Assembly (NCBI RefSeq): GCF_007556705.1
Contig: NZ_VJOL01000003.1
Span: 31,784 to 95,783, forward strand
DNA length: 64,000 nt
Direction: 5' to 3'
Source of the DNA: Tepidimonas thermarum
Lineage (GTDB): Bacteria; Pseudomonadota; Gammaproteobacteria; Burkholderiales; Burkholderiaceae_C
Shown piece by piece: positions 20,242 to 31,289 of this stretch. The notes under the pieces were generated by a model, which was not told the DNA's origin, ran no database searches, and saw only the letters and a list, made by a program, of their open reading frames with translations. The stretch's first letter is position 1. Each line of letters opens with the position of its first letter. Both the position numbers and the translations under genes were made by a program.

Positions 20242-21443
20242 CGAAACGGCGCGTGCGCCTGCAGCGCCGTGCGGTAGTCGGATGTTGCGGCGCGCTCGCG
20301 CGCCAGGTAATCGGCCACGGCGTCGGCAAAAGCCGGGTGGGCCAGCCAGTGGCGGCTGTGCACCACCGTGGGCAGCAGGGCGCGCGCCATCTTGTGCTCG
20401 CCCTGCGCGCCGCCCTCGAAGCGCTGCACGCCATGCGCCACGCACCAGGCCAGCGGCTGGTAATAGCAGGCCTCGAAGTGCAGGCAATCCACGCGCGCCA
20501 GGGCACCCCAATAGCGGCCGTAGGCGGCCGCGGGTGATGCACCGTCGTCGCTGAGGGCCACCAGACTGGCCGCGATGCGCGTGCCCTGGGCATCCCGGGC
20601 GATGAACATCAGCCACTGCTGCGGCAGGGCCTGCCCCACCTGGCGAAAGAACGCCTCGTTCAAATACGGCGGGTTGCCGTGCTCGACGTAGGTCTGGGTG
20701 TAGCAGCGGGTGAAAAACGCCCAGTCGGCGGCTGTGATGTCCGCGCCACGGCGCGCTTCGAAGGTAACGCCCGCCGCAGCGACCTTGCGGCGCTCCTGTC
20801 GGATTTTTTTGCGCTTGTCCTGGCTCAGGCTGGCCAGCAAGTCCTCCCAGTCGGCAAACGGCGTGCCGCGCACCGGGTGCCGGTTGTGCCAGTGAAATTG
20901 CACGGTGTCGCGCGGCAGCAGAACCAGCGCCGGGTTGGCGTCGGTGGCGGCCCAGTCGGCGTCACGGCCCAGCAGGATGTGCAGCGACGACAGCCCTTGG
21001 GCGCGGGCATGGGCGATGAGGGCGTGGACCAGCGCCGCGCGGGCGTCGGCGTCGCGCGCCAGCAGGCGCGGCCCCGCCACCGGGGTAAAGGGCACGGCCA
21101 CCACGCCTTTGGGGTAGTAGCGCACCCCGTGCCGGTGGTGGGCTTGCGCCCAGGCCCAATCGAACACGTACTCGCCAAAGGAATGGGTTTTGACGTATAG
21201 CGGTGCGGCAGCGGCCAGCGCGCCATCGCCGCGTGTCCACAGCGTGACCCAATGCGGCGACCAGCCGGTGGCGGGGGTGGCGCAACCGCTGTCGTGCAGC
21301 GCCGCCAGGTAGGCGTGGCGCATGAAGGGGCCGCTGGCAGCGCCCGCTGGATGCGCGCGCAGCAGCGCGTCCCAGGCGTCGGCCGGCACGGCGTGCGGGT
21401 CGTGCACGACCCGGGTGACATAATCCGCGCTTTGCGGGGACAT
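20208..21443 (-). CDS. FemAB/GNAT-like protein of the DUF482 (COG3146) family
   Basis: 411 residues from ATG 21443 (an ATG four codons earlier at 21455 is possible and would overlap the nadE start). The protein has the DUF482 pattern: [64 protein letters not shown], and YCHFEAC-like [16 protein letters not shown] followed by [17 protein letters not shown]. The fold is related to GNAT acyltransferases and FemAB peptidoglycan enzymes, and the substrate is unknown. Divergent from nadE with almost no spacing. Confidence 0.82.
   Translation of the reverse strand: MSPQSADYVTRVVHDPHAVPADAWDALLRAHPAGAASGPFMRHAYLAALHDSGCATPATGWSPHWVTLWTRGDGALAAAAPLYVKTHSFGEYVFDWAWAQAHHRHGVRYYPKGVVAVPFTPVAGPRLLARDADARAALVHALIAHARAQGLSSLHILLGRDADWAATDANPALVLLPRDTVQFHWHNRHPVRGTPFADWEDLLASLSQDKRKKIRQERRKVAAAGVTFEARRGADITAADWAFFTRCYTQTYVEHGNPPYLNEAFFRQVGQALPQQWLMFIARDAQGTRIAASLVALSDDGASPAAAYGRYWGALARVDCLHFEACYYQPLAWCVAHGVQRFEGGAQGEHKMARALLPTVVHSRHWLAHPAFADAVADYLARERAATSDYRTALQAHAPFRQAPSAPDCAR
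21419..21424 (+). promoter_or_regulatory. Possible -10 box for nadE inside the start of the divergent gene
   Basis: CATAAT lies 30 bases before the nadE ATG, within the first codons of the opposite-strand DUF482 gene. No -35 is clear. The two genes' start regions overlap, so their promoters must lie inside each other's coding DNA. Confidence 0.35.
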
Positions 21444-21453
21444 TGGGGCATCC

Positions 21454-23142
21454 ATGGCGATCAAAATCGGGGTGGCACAGTGCAATTTCGTGGTGGGTGA
21501 CCTCGACGGCAACGCCCGCCGCATCGTCGAGGCGGCGCACGCGGCCCACGCCCAGGGCGTGCATGTGTTGCTGACGCCGGAGCTGGCCATTTGCGGCTAC
21601 GCGGCCGAAGACCTGTTTTTGCGGCCGGCGTTCGTTGCCGCCTGCGATGATGCCGTGCAATCGGTGGCGGCGCAGACCGCACACCTCAAGGGCCTGCACA
21701 TCGTGGTGGGACAGCCGCTTGCGGCCCCCCATGCGCCAGCCGCCGCCGGCCGCAGCGTCGGGCGCACGCCCTGCCTCAACGCCGCCAGCGTCCTGTGCGA
21801 AGGCCGCATCACCCACCGTTACGCCAAGCGCGAGCTGCCCAACTACCAGGTGTTCGACGAGCGGCGCTACTTCCTCCCGGGCCAGCAGCCCTGCGTGTTC
21901 GAGGTGGCCGACGGCGCGCGCGTGCACCGCTTGGGCCTGCTGATTTGTGAGGACGCGTGGTACACCCAGCCCGCGGCCGAGACGGTGGCCGCGGGGGCGG
22001 AGGTGCTGTGTGTCATCAACGCCTCGCCGTTTCACATTGGCAAAGGCGACGAGCGCGAGCAGGCCATGCGCGCGCGCGTGCTCGAAACCGGCCGCCCGCT
22101 CGTGTACGCCCACCTGGTGGGCGGGCAGGACGAAATCGTCTTCGAGGGGCGCAGCTTCGCGCTCGACGGGCGTGGTGCGCTGGCCGCGCGCGCACCGAGT
22201 TTTGCGGAAGACCTGCTGGTCGTCGAGCTGGAGGCCGGGCAAGCGGGCGGGGCCGCGCGCGGGCCGCTGGCCGCCGAAACCTCCACCGAGTCGGACCTGT
22301 GGCATGCGCTGGTGCTGGGCACGCGCGACTATGTGGAGAAAAACGGTTTTCCGGGGGCGATCATCGGGCTGTCCGGCGGCGTCGATTCGGCGCTGGTGCT
22401 GGCGATCGCGGTCGATGCGCTGGGGCCGCAGCGCGTGCGCGCGGTCATGATGCCCTCGCCCTACACCGCCGACATCTCCTGGCTGGACGCGCGTGACATG
22501 GCGGCGCGTCTGGGGGTGCGCTACGACGAAATCGCCATCGGCCCGATCTTCGAGCGCTACCTGGCCACGCTCGCGCCGTTGTTCGAGGGCCGGCCGGCCG
22601 ACACCACCGAGGAAAACCTGCAGGCGCGCATCCGGGGCACGCTGCTGATGGCGCTGTCCAACAAATGGGGCGATATCGTGCTGACCACCGGCAACAAAAG
22701 CGAGATGGCCACCGGCTACTGCACCTTGTATGGCGACATGGCCGGTGGCTTTGCGGTCATCAAAGACGTGGCCAAGACCTGGGTCTGGCGGCTGGCGCGC
22801 TGGCGCAATGCGCACGATCCGTTTGGGCGCGGGCGCGAGCCCATACCCGAGCGCATCATCACCCGGCCGCCCAGCGCCGAGCTGCGACCGGACCAAAAGG
22901 ACCAAGACACGCTGCCGCCCTACGAGGTGCTCGATGCCATCGTCGAGCGCTACATGGAAAACGACCGCAGCCCGGCCGAGATCATCGCCGAGGGGTTCCC
23001 CGCCGCGGCGGTGGAGCAGGTGGTGCGCCTCATCCGCAGCAACGAATACAAACGCCGCCAAGCGCCGGTGGGCATCCGCGTGACGCACCGCAGCTTTGGC
23101 AAGGACTGGCGCTACCCCAACACCAACCGCTGGCGTGGTTGA
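21454..23142 (+). CDS. nadE: Glutamine-dependent NAD+ synthetase
   Basis: 562 residues, two domains. The N-terminal nitrilase-like glutaminase domain carries the Glu-Lys-Cys triad: Glu43 in LTPELAICGY, Lys125 in YAKRELPNYQVFDERRYF, and Cys165 in LLICEDAW. The C-terminal ATP-pyrophosphatase domain has the P-loop IGLSGGVDSALVLAIAVDALG (Ser-Gly-Gly at 307-309) and TGNKSEMATGYCTLYGD. It amidates deamido-NAD+ using glutamine-derived ammonia, the last step of NAD synthesis. glnB follows on the same strand. Confidence 0.96.
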   Translation: MAIKIGVAQCNFVVGDLDGNARRIVEAAHAAHAQGVHVLLTPELAICGYAAEDLFLRPAFVAACDDAVQSVAAQTAHLKGLHIVVGQPLAAPHAPAAAGRSVGRTPCLNAASVLCEGRITHRYAKRELPNYQVFDERRYFLPGQQPCVFEVADGARVHRLGLLICEDAWYTQPAAETVAAGAEVLCVINASPFHIGKGDEREQAMRARVLETGRPLVYAHLVGGQDEIVFEGRSFALDGRGALAARAPSFAEDLLVVELEAGQAGGAARGPLAAETSTESDLWHALVLGTRDYVEKNGFPGAIIGLSGGVDSALVLAIAVDALGPQRVRAVMMPSPYTADISWLDARDMAARLGVRYDEIAIGPIFERYLATLAPLFEGRPADTTEENLQARIRGTLLMALSNKWGDIVLTTGNKSEMATGYCTLYGDMAGGFAVIKDVAKTWVWRLARWRNAHDPFGRGREPIPERIITRPPSAELRPDQKDQDTLPPYEVLDAIVERYMENDRSPAEIIAEGFPAAAVEQVVRLIRSNEYKRRQAPVGIRVTHRSFGKDWRYPNTNRWRG

Positions 23143-23184
23143 GCGCAGGGGGCACCCGTGCATACCCCGGCCGCCATGTGGTAG

Positions 23185-23610
<426 letters not shown>

Positions 23611-23624
23611 GCGGCGGCCGCGAT

Positions 23625-24233
23625 TCAGACGGCCCGCCAGTTGCCAGCCGGCGCGCAACCCGCGGCCTCAACCAAGCGGGGCAGCAGCCGGTCCGGCTCG
23701 GTGTCCACGGTGACCAGGTTGCGTTGCCAGTCGCTCACGAACCCGGCGCGCACCGTGTGCGTTATATAGGCCAGCAGGCCGTCGTAGTAGCCGTGGGCGT
23801 TGAGCAGGCCGATCGGCTTGTCGTGGTAGCCGAGTTGCCGCCACGTCCACACCTCGAACAGCTCTTCGAACGTGCCCAGGCCGCCTGGCAGTGCCAAAAA
23901 GGCGTCGGCCCGTTCGGCCATCATCTGCTTGCGTTGGTGCATCGTCTGCACCACGTGCAGCTCGGTGCAGTCGCGCTTGGCAAATTCGCGCGCCACCAGG
24001 CTTTCCGGGATGATGCCCACCACCGTGCCCCCGGCGGCCAGCGTGGCGTCGGCCAAGCGGCCCATCAGGCCGTTGTTGCCGCCACCGTACACCAGCCGCC
24101 CGCCATGGCGGCCGATCCACGTGCCCACGGCTTCGGCCAGCGCGGCAAAGCGGGCATCGGCACCGTCGCGCGAGCCGCAGTAGACGCACAGGGAGAACGT
24201 GGGGACCAGGGGGCGGGACGGGTTGGCGGACAT
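23625..24233 (-). CDS. LOG family protein (cytokinin riboside 5'-monophosphate phosphoribohydrolase type)
   Basis: 202 residues, Rossmann-like. The two LOG signatures are LVYGGGNNGLMGRLAD (about 47-62) and the catalytic PGGLGTFEELFEVWTW (116-131). Enzymes of this family release the base from nucleoside 5'-monophosphates; in bacteria they act on AMP, CMP or cytokinin nucleotides. The start ATG 24233 gives a compact SLCVYCGSRDG N-terminus. It is convergent with glnB and downstream of the RDD gene. Confidence 0.9.
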   Translation of the reverse strand: MSANPSRPLVPTFSLCVYCGSRDGADARFAALAEAVGTWIGRHGGRLVYGGGNNGLMGRLADATLAAGGTVVGIIPESLVAREFAKRDCTELHVVQTMHQRKQMMAERADAFLALPGGLGTFEELFEVWTWRQLGYHDKPIGLLNAHGYYDGLLAYITHTVRAGFVSDWQRNLVTVDTEPDRLLPRLVEAAGCAPAGNWRAV

Positions 24234-24250
24234 GGACAGGGTGTGTGGGG

Positions 24251-24802
24251 TCAGGCGTGGCGGGTCGGTGGGGGCGCGGGCCGCGTGTCCACGAGCCGGG
24301 TGCCGGCCCAGGCGTCGTGCCAAAACTGCCGGTCCGGGTGGAAGCGGGCGAGCACCGCCCACACCGCAATCCAGCCGCCCAGCAGCACGACCACCTCGAG
24401 CGCGGGCAGGTCCAACACCTCGCGCAGTGCCAGTGGGGGCCAAAACCACAGCCACGCCAGCAGGTAGCGCCACAGCGCGCGCGCCTGGCTGATGGGGCGC
24501 CCCATGCGGTCGACGATGCGGATGTGCCAGGTCTTCATGGCCAGCGTCTGGCCTTTGTGCCAGAACCAGGTGAAGTAAATGCCCAGCACGACGAAGATGA
24601 ACGCCTGCTGTAGGTGGCGGTTGTCCAGCGCGTGGCGCGTTTGCGTCAGCGCCGAAAACAAATAGCCCGCGATGAAAACCACCCCGAACAGCAGCATCCC
24701 TTCGTAGAGCCAGCACGCCATGCGCCGCAGCAGCGACGGTGTGGGCAGCGCGGGCGCGGCGGGGGCAGGGGGGTGGGGTTGCGCGGGATGTGGGCGGTTC
24801 AC
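24251..24802 (-). CDS. RDD family membrane protein
   Basis: 183 residues from GTG 24802 (no ribosome site seen; an ATG 24916 would extend the protein over the ilvB promoter region). A Pro/Ala-rich N-terminus is followed by [26 protein letters not shown], a second span [23 protein letters not shown], and the family core [26 protein letters not shown] proteins are small membrane proteins, some reported as Na+ or Li+/H+ transporters or targeting factors; the function here is open. Downstream LOG gene is 17 bases away. Confidence 0.8.
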   Translation of the reverse strand: MNRPHPAQPHPPAPAAPALPTPSLLRRMACWLYEGMLLFGVVFIAGYLFSALTQTRHALDNRHLQQAFIFVVLGIYFTWFWHKGQTLAMKTWHIRIVDRMGRPISQARALWRYLLAWLWFWPPLALREVLDLPALEVVVLLGGWIAVWAVLARFHPDRQFWHDAWAGTRLVDTRPAPPPTRHA

Positions 24803-24899
24803 GCCGCAAGTGTATCGGGCCCGCACACCCGATCCGGCGCCACCGTGCCGCCAGTCGGCAAACGGCGCCGCGATACCGCCGGGGCTGGCGGTTTGGTGC

Positions 24900-25034
24900 G
24901 ATAATGCATTGCTCATTTATCGATGGATCCCGAAATGGGCCCCGGTCGGCAGGGTACGCTGCCATGGCTGCTGGGTCCTAAGTCCCAAGGCCGTCTCACA
25001 AGGACGCGACTTCCGAGGGGCACCGGAGGTTTTT
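24900..25034 (+). promoter_or_regulatory. ilvB leader region: possible -10 and attenuator-like hairpin
   Basis: GATAAT (24900-24905) could be the -10. At 25010-25029 CTTCCG pairs with CGGAGG (one G-T pair) around an 8-base loop and is followed by TTTTT (25030-25034), 30 bases before ilvB. Three short frames cross the leader, but none is rich in Ile, Val or Leu codons, so this is a weak attenuator candidate. Part of the 262-base gap upstream of ilvB. Confidence 0.3.
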
Positions 25035-25064
25035 CGTCAGAGAAATACTGAAAGGTTGATCGAC

Positions 25065-26843
25065 ATGGAACTCAACAAAGCCGAAATGGCCTCTGCGGCA
25101 GCAGCGGCTGCGCAAACCCCGCCCACCGAACTGATGGGGGCCGACATCCTGGTGCGTTGTCTGCAGGCCGAGGGTGTCAAATTCATCTGGGGCTATCCGG
25201 GCGGTGCCGTCCTCTACATCTACGACGCGCTGTACAAACAAGACACCATCCAGCACGTGCTGGTGCGCCACGAACAAGCCGCCGTGCACGCCGCCGATGG
25301 CTATGCGCGCGCCACGGGCGAGGTGGGGGTGGCCCTGGTCACCAGCGGCCCGGGTGTGACCAATGCCATCACCGGCATTGCCACCGCGTACATGGATTCG
25401 ATCCCGATGGTCATCATCACCGGGCAGGTGCCCACGGCCGCCATCGGCCTCGACGCCTTCCAGGAGTGCGACACCGTCGGCATCACGCGCCCGATCGTCA
25501 AGCACAACTTCCTGGTCAAGGACGTGCGCGACCTGGCGCTGACGATCAAAAAGGCGTTTCACATCGCGCGCACCGGGCGTCCCGGGCCGGTGGTGGTCGA
25601 CATCCCCAAGGACGTGTCGTTCAAAAAGACCGCGTTCACCGGTTACCCCGACAGCATTGCGATGCGCTCGTACAACCCGGTGCGCAAAGGGCACGGCGGG
25701 CAGATCCGCAAGGCGCTGCAGCTGCTGCTCAGCGCCAAGCGGCCCTACATCTACACCGGCGGGGGCGTGATTCTGGGCAATGCCGTGGCGGAGCTGCGCC
25801 AGCTCGTGGACCTGCTCAACTACCCGGTCACCAACACGCTGATGGGCCTGGGGGCGTTCCCCGCCACCGACCGGCGCTTCCTGGGCATGCTGGGCATGCA
25901 CGGCACCTACGAGGCCAACAACGCCATGCAGAATTGCGATGTGTTGCTGGCGGTGGGGGCGCGCTTCGACGACCGGGTCATCGGCAACCCCAAGCACTTC
26001 GCGCAGAACGAGCGCAAGATCATCCACATCGACATCGACCCGTCGAGCATTTCCAAGCGGGTCAAGGTGGATGTGCCGATCGTGGGCGACGTCAAGGATG
26101 TGCTGACCGAGCTCATCGCCATGATCCGCGAAAGCCCCGTGCGCCCCGATGAGCGCGCCCTGGCGGCCTGGTGGGAGACGATCGAGGGTTGGCGCGCGCG
26201 CGACTGCCTCAAGTACGACCGCGGCAACACCGAGGTCATCAAGCCCCAGATGGTCATCGAAACCCTGTGGAACATGACCAAAGACGTGGAGGCCTACATC
26301 ACCTCCGACGTCGGCCAGCACCAGATGTGGGCGGCGCAGTTCTACAAGTTCGATCAGCCGCGGCGCTGGATCAACTCGGGCGGCCTGGGCACCATGGGCG
26401 TGGGCATCCCGTACGCGATGGGCATCAAGCTGGCCAAGCCGGAGGCCGAGGTGTATTGCGTCACGGGCGAGGGCTCGGTGCAGATGTGCATCCAGGAGCT
26501 CTCCACCTGCCTGCAGTACAACACGCCCATCAAGGTGCTCTCGCTCAACAACCGCTACCTGGGGATGGTGCGTCAGTGGCAGGAGATCGAATACTCCGGC
26601 CGCTACAGCCACTCCTACATGGACGCGTTGCCCAACTTCGTCAAGCTCGCCGAGGCCTACGGCCACGTCGGCCTGTTGGTGGAGCGGCCCCAGGACGTCG
26701 AGCCGGCGTTGCGCGAGGCGCGGCGCCTGAAGGACCGCACGGTCTTCATCGACTTCCGCACCGACCCGACCGAAAACGTCTGGCCGATGGTCCAGGCCGG
26801 CAAGGGCATCACCGAGATGCTGCTGGGCAGCGAGGACCTGTGA
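25065..26843 (+). CDS. ilvB: Acetolactate synthase, large (catalytic) subunit
   Basis: 592 residues. A ThDP enzyme that condenses pyruvate to 2-acetolactate, or pyruvate with 2-oxobutyrate, in valine, leucine and isoleucine synthesis. It has the catalytic-Glu region [19 protein letters not shown], the FAD-binding middle domain with [16 protein letters not shown], and the ThDP motif running from [15 protein letters not shown] to [18 protein letters not shown] 25065 has AAAGG upstream; the longer open frame to 24720 has no support. ilvN and ilvC follow. Confidence 0.96.
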   Translation: MELNKAEMASAAAAAAQTPPTELMGADILVRCLQAEGVKFIWGYPGGAVLYIYDALYKQDTIQHVLVRHEQAAVHAADGYARATGEVGVALVTSGPGVTNAITGIATAYMDSIPMVIITGQVPTAAIGLDAFQECDTVGITRPIVKHNFLVKDVRDLALTIKKAFHIARTGRPGPVVVDIPKDVSFKKTAFTGYPDSIAMRSYNPVRKGHGGQIRKALQLLLSAKRPYIYTGGGVILGNAVAELRQLVDLLNYPVTNTLMGLGAFPATDRRFLGMLGMHGTYEANNAMQNCDVLLAVGARFDDRVIGNPKHFAQNERKIIHIDIDPSSISKRVKVDVPIVGDVKDVLTELIAMIRESPVRPDERALAAWWETIEGWRARDCLKYDRGNTEVIKPQMVIETLWNMTKDVEAYITSDVGQHQMWAAQFYKFDQPRRWINSGGLGTMGVGIPYAMGIKLAKPEAEVYCVTGEGSVQMCIQELSTCLQYNTPIKVLSLNNRYLGMVRQWQEIEYSGRYSHSYMDALPNFVKLAEAYGHVGLLVERPQDVEPALREARRLKDRTVFIDFRTDPTENVWPMVQAGKGITEMLLGSEDL

Positions 26844-26890
26844 CCCCCGCGCGCCGCCACCGGCCCACGGTGCGGCGCTCGTCGTTTTGA

Positions 26891-28495
<1,605 letters not shown>

Positions 28496-28539
28496 TGCGC
28501 GCCCGTGCCGCAGCCGTGCTGCGGGCGGCTACACTGTGA

Positions 28540-28584
28540 GCCAAGCCGACCCTGCGCAGGGCCGGCTTGGCTTGATGGTTTTTT
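28540..28584 (+). terminator. Terminator after ilvC
   Basis: A 9-bp perfect stem GCCAAGCCG / CGGCTTGGC (28540-28548 with 28563-28571) with an inner CCCTG/CAGGG pairing, followed by a run of six T at 28579-28584. It lies between ilvC and pssA and should separate or reduce transcription into pssA. Confidence 0.7.
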
Positions 28585-28590
28585 GAGGGC

Positions 28591-29394
28591 ATGTTGGACA
28601 CATCTGAGACCCCGCAAAGCGGCGAGCCCGTGCGCCGCCCCAAAGGCATCTACCTGTTGCCGAACCTGGTCACGCTGGCGGCCTTGTTCGGCGGCTTTTA
28701 TGCCATTGTGATGGCGATGAACGGCCGCTACGACCTGGCCACCAGCGGCATCTTCGTGGCGATGGTGCTCGACAGCCTGGACGGCCGCATTGCGCGCCTG
28801 ACGCACACGCAAAGCGCTTTTGGCGAGCAGATGGACTCGCTGTCGGACATGGTGTCCTTTGGCGCGGCGCCGGCGCTGGTGGCCTACGAATGGGCGTTGC
28901 GCGACCTTGGGCGCTGGGGGTGGATCGCCGCGTTCGTCTACTGTGCCTGTGCGGCGCTGCGGCTGGCGCGTTTCAACGTCAACACCCATGTGGTGGACAA
29001 GCGCTATTTCCAGGGCCTGCCGTCGCCCGCGGCGGCGGCGTTGGTGGCGGGCTTCATCTGGCTGGCCACGGACGCCGGCCACGATGGCGATGGGCTGCAG
29101 TGGGTGGTGTTTGCGCTCACCCTCTACGCGGGCCTGACGATGGTGACCAATGTGCCCTTCTACAGCTTCAAGGACGTCAGCCTCAAGCGCAGCGTGCCCT
29201 TTGCCACGCTGGTGCTCATCGCCCTGGGTATTGCGATCATCAACATCCACCCGCCGACGGTGTTGTTTGCGCTGTTCGTGCTCTATGGCTTGTCTGGCTA
29301 CGTGGTCTATGCCGTGCGCAAGTCCAAGGGCAAACCGGTCAGCGTGGTCAGCACCTCCACCGACGAGCCGGACGAGCGCGGGCTGCACGAGTGA
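28591..29394 (+). CDS. pssA: CDP-diacylglycerol-serine O-phosphatidyltransferase
   Basis: 267 residues, about seven membrane spans. It makes phosphatidylserine, the precursor of phosphatidylethanolamine, at the inner membrane. The CDP-alcohol phosphotransferase signature is complete at residues 64-86: DGRIAR, eight residues, G, then Asp82 and Asp86. The family segment PKGIYLLPNLVTLAALFGGF starts the protein. It sits between ilvC and leuA, as is common in Burkholderiales. ATG 28591 follows GAGGG directly. Confidence 0.94.
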   Translation: MLDTSETPQSGEPVRRPKGIYLLPNLVTLAALFGGFYAIVMAMNGRYDLATSGIFVAMVLDSLDGRIARLTHTQSAFGEQMDSLSDMVSFGAAPALVAYEWALRDLGRWGWIAAFVYCACAALRLARFNVNTHVVDKRYFQGLPSPAAAALVAGFIWLATDAGHDGDGLQWVVFALTLYAGLTMVTNVPFYSFKDVSLKRSVPFATLVLIALGIAIINIHPPTVLFALFVLYGLSGYVVYAVRKSKGKPVSVVSTSTDEPDERGLHE

Positions 29395-29414
29395 GCACGG
29401 CGCGCGTCCTTGTG

Positions 29415-29420
29415 TTACAT
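29415..29420 (+). promoter_or_regulatory. Possible -10 box of the leuA leader transcript
   Basis: TTACAT, 9 bases before the leader-peptide ATG. Transcription would start at about 29427, making the leader peptide mRNA almost leaderless. Confidence 0.4.
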
Positions 29421-29428
29421 TGGCAGGC

Positions 29429-29485
29429 ATGGATCGCCTGACGCTGCGCCTACTGTGCCTACCCGACTGCGGGCAGGCGGTGTAG
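29429..29485 (+). CDS. leuL: leuA leader peptide
   Basis: 18 codons ending in TAG: MDRLTLRLLCLPDCGQAV. Five of 18 residues are leucine, four of them within a six-codon stretch (Leu6, 8, 9, 11), and two use the rare CTA codon. In this GC-rich genome CTG dominates, so CTA codons would make stalling more sensitive to charged tRNA levels. The end of the frame contains the 5' part of the antiterminator. Its only likely role is to let the ribosome sense leucine. Confidence 0.75.
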   Translation: MDRLTLRLLCLPDCGQAV

Positions 29486-29544
29486 CGCGCGTTCCTTCAC
29501 CCCACGGCCCGCAAGCCCCCGCTGCGGGCCGTTTGCTTTGTTGG
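29462..29544 (+). promoter_or_regulatory. Transcription attenuator of leuA
   Basis: Terminator: ACGGCCCGCA (29504-29513) pairs perfectly with TGCGGGCCGT (29523-29532) around a 9-base loop, followed by TTGCTTTGTT. Antiterminator: TGCGGGC (29468-29474, inside the leader peptide) is exactly complementary to GCCCGCA (29507-29513), the 5' arm of the terminator. A competing small hairpin CCCG/CGGG (29462-29465 with 29470-29473) can free the terminator when the ribosome does not stall. This is the full classical layout of leucine attenuation. Confidence 0.8.
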
Positions 29545-29587
29545 CTGCGCATGGGGCACGGGCACCGCCCTTCGCAGGAGTATCGCC

Positions 29588-31129
29588 ATGACGGACAAAC
29601 TCATCATTTTCGACACCACCTTGCGCGACGGCGAGCAATCGCCCGGCGCTTCGATGACCAAGGACGAAAAGCTGCGCATCGCGCGCCAGCTCGAGCGGCT
29701 GCGGGTGGATGTGATCGAGGCCGGGTTTGCCGCCAGCTCCAACGGCGACTTCGAGGCCGTCAAAGCCATCGCCGACACGATCAAGGACTCGACGGTGTGC
29801 TCGCTGGCACGCGCCAACGACCGCGACATCGCGCGCGCAGCCGAGGCGCTGCGTGGGGCCCAACGGGCGCGCATCCACACCTTCATCGCCACGTCGCCGC
29901 TGCACATGGAAAAAAAGCTGCGCATGACACCCGAGCAGGTGCTGGAGCAGGCCAAGCAGGCGGTGCGCTACGCGCGCAACCTGTGTGACGACATCGAGTT
30001 TAGCCCCGAGGATGGCTACCGCAGCGAAATCGATTTTCTGTGCCGGGTGCTGGAGACGGTGATCGCGCAGGGCGCCACCACCATCAACATTCCGGATACG
30101 GTCGGCTACGCGGTGCCGGAGCTCTACGGCCAGTTCATCAAGACGTTGCGCGAGCGCATTCCCAACTCCGACAAGGCGATCTGGTCGGTGCACTGCCACA
30201 ACGACCTGGGCATGGCCGTGGCCAACTCGCTGGCGGGGGTCAAGATCGGCGGGGCGCGTCAGGTGGAGTGCACCATCAACGGCCTGGGCGAGCGTGCCGG
30301 CAACTGCTCGCTCGAAGAAGTGGTGATGGCGGTCAAGACGCGGCGCGACTATTTCGGGCTGGAGGTTGGCATCGACACCACGCAGATCGTGCCGGCCAGC
30401 CGCATGGTCAGCCAAACCACGGGCTTCGTCGTGCAACCCAACAAGGCGGTGGTGGGCGCCAATGCCTTTGCGCACGCCAGCGGCATTCACCAGGATGGGG
30501 TGCTCAAGGCGCGCGATACCTACGAGATCATGCGCGCCGAGGACGTGGGCTGGAGCACCAACAAAATCGTGCTGGGCAAGCTCTCCGGGCGCAATGCGTT
30601 CAAGCAGCGCCTGCAGGAGTTGGGCATCGAGATGGAGTCCGAGAGCGAGCTCAACACCGCCTTTGCCAAGTTCAAGGAGCTGGCCGATCGCAAGGCGGAA
30701 ATCTTCGACGAGGACATCCTGGCCCTGGTCAGCGACGAGAGCGTCACACCGGAAAAGGAGCAGTACGGCCTGGTGTCGTTGTCGCAGCGCTCGGAGACGG
30801 GGGAGCGCCCGCACGCGCGCGTGGTCTTCACCATCGACGGCAAGGAGTACGTTGGCGAAGCCGACGGCAACGGACCGGTGGATGCCTCGATCAAGGCCAT
30901 CGAGTCCCATGTCAAGAGCGGCGCGGAGCTGTTGCTGTACTCGGTCAACGCGATCACCAGCGGCTCCACCGAGTCGCAGGGGGAGGTGACCATCCGCCTG
31001 CAGCACGGCGGGCGCGTGGTCAATGGCGTCGGGGCCGATCCGGACATCGTGGTGGCCTCGGCCAAGGCGTATCTGGCGGCGCTGACCAAGCTGCACAGCA
31101 AGGTCGAGCGCGTCGCTGCTCAGGGCTGA
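29588..31129 (+). CDS. leuA: 2-isopropylmalate synthase
   Basis: 513 residues. It condenses acetyl-CoA with 2-ketoisovalerate, the first committed step of leucine synthesis. The catalytic segment [16 protein letters not shown] is at 8-23, the metal-binding [13 protein letters not shown] is in mid-protein, and the C-terminal LeuA dimer domain gives leucine feedback inhibition. ATG 29588 has AGGAG 8 bases upstream. It is preceded by a leucine-codon attenuator, so it is controlled both at transcription and enzyme level. Confidence 0.96.
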   Translation: MTDKLIIFDTTLRDGEQSPGASMTKDEKLRIARQLERLRVDVIEAGFAASSNGDFEAVKAIADTIKDSTVCSLARANDRDIARAAEALRGAQRARIHTFIATSPLHMEKKLRMTPEQVLEQAKQAVRYARNLCDDIEFSPEDGYRSEIDFLCRVLETVIAQGATTINIPDTVGYAVPELYGQFIKTLRERIPNSDKAIWSVHCHNDLGMAVANSLAGVKIGGARQVECTINGLGERAGNCSLEEVVMAVKTRRDYFGLEVGIDTTQIVPASRMVSQTTGFVVQPNKAVVGANAFAHASGIHQDGVLKARDTYEIMRAEDVGWSTNKIVLGKLSGRNAFKQRLQELGIEMESESELNTAFAKFKELADRKAEIFDEDILALVSDESVTPEKEQYGLVSLSQRSETGERPHARVVFTIDGKEYVGEADGNGPVDASIKAIESHVKSGAELLLYSVNAITSGSTESQGEVTIRLQHGGRVVNGVGADPDIVVASAKAYLAALTKLHSKVERVAAQG

Positions 31130-31210
31130 GCGGCAGGCGCTGGCGGTCGCCGCCGTGGCGCGACCGCCGTGACCCGCGGATGTTGCCAAAAAGTCTCAAA
31201 AAATTTACGC

Positions 31211-31237
31211 AAGGCGCTGTGCGGCGTCGCCTTTTTT
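31211..31237 (+). terminator. Probable terminator after leuA
   Basis: AAGGCG (31211-31216) pairs with CGCCTT (31228-31233) and is followed by further T residues, six T in a row overall. It lies 80 bases after the leuA stop and just before the promoter of the next gene. Confidence 0.55.
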
Positions 31238-31250
31238 CCTGCGGCTCTTC

Positions 31251-31256
31251 TATACT
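31251..31256 (+). promoter_or_regulatory. Probable -10 box for the endopeptidase gene
   Basis: TATACT, 39 bases before the ATG at 31290. No convincing -35; the upstream region is the leuA terminator. Confidence 0.45.
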
Positions 31257-31289
31257 CGTGCAATCGTCGAGTCGTAGGGAAGCGGCAGC

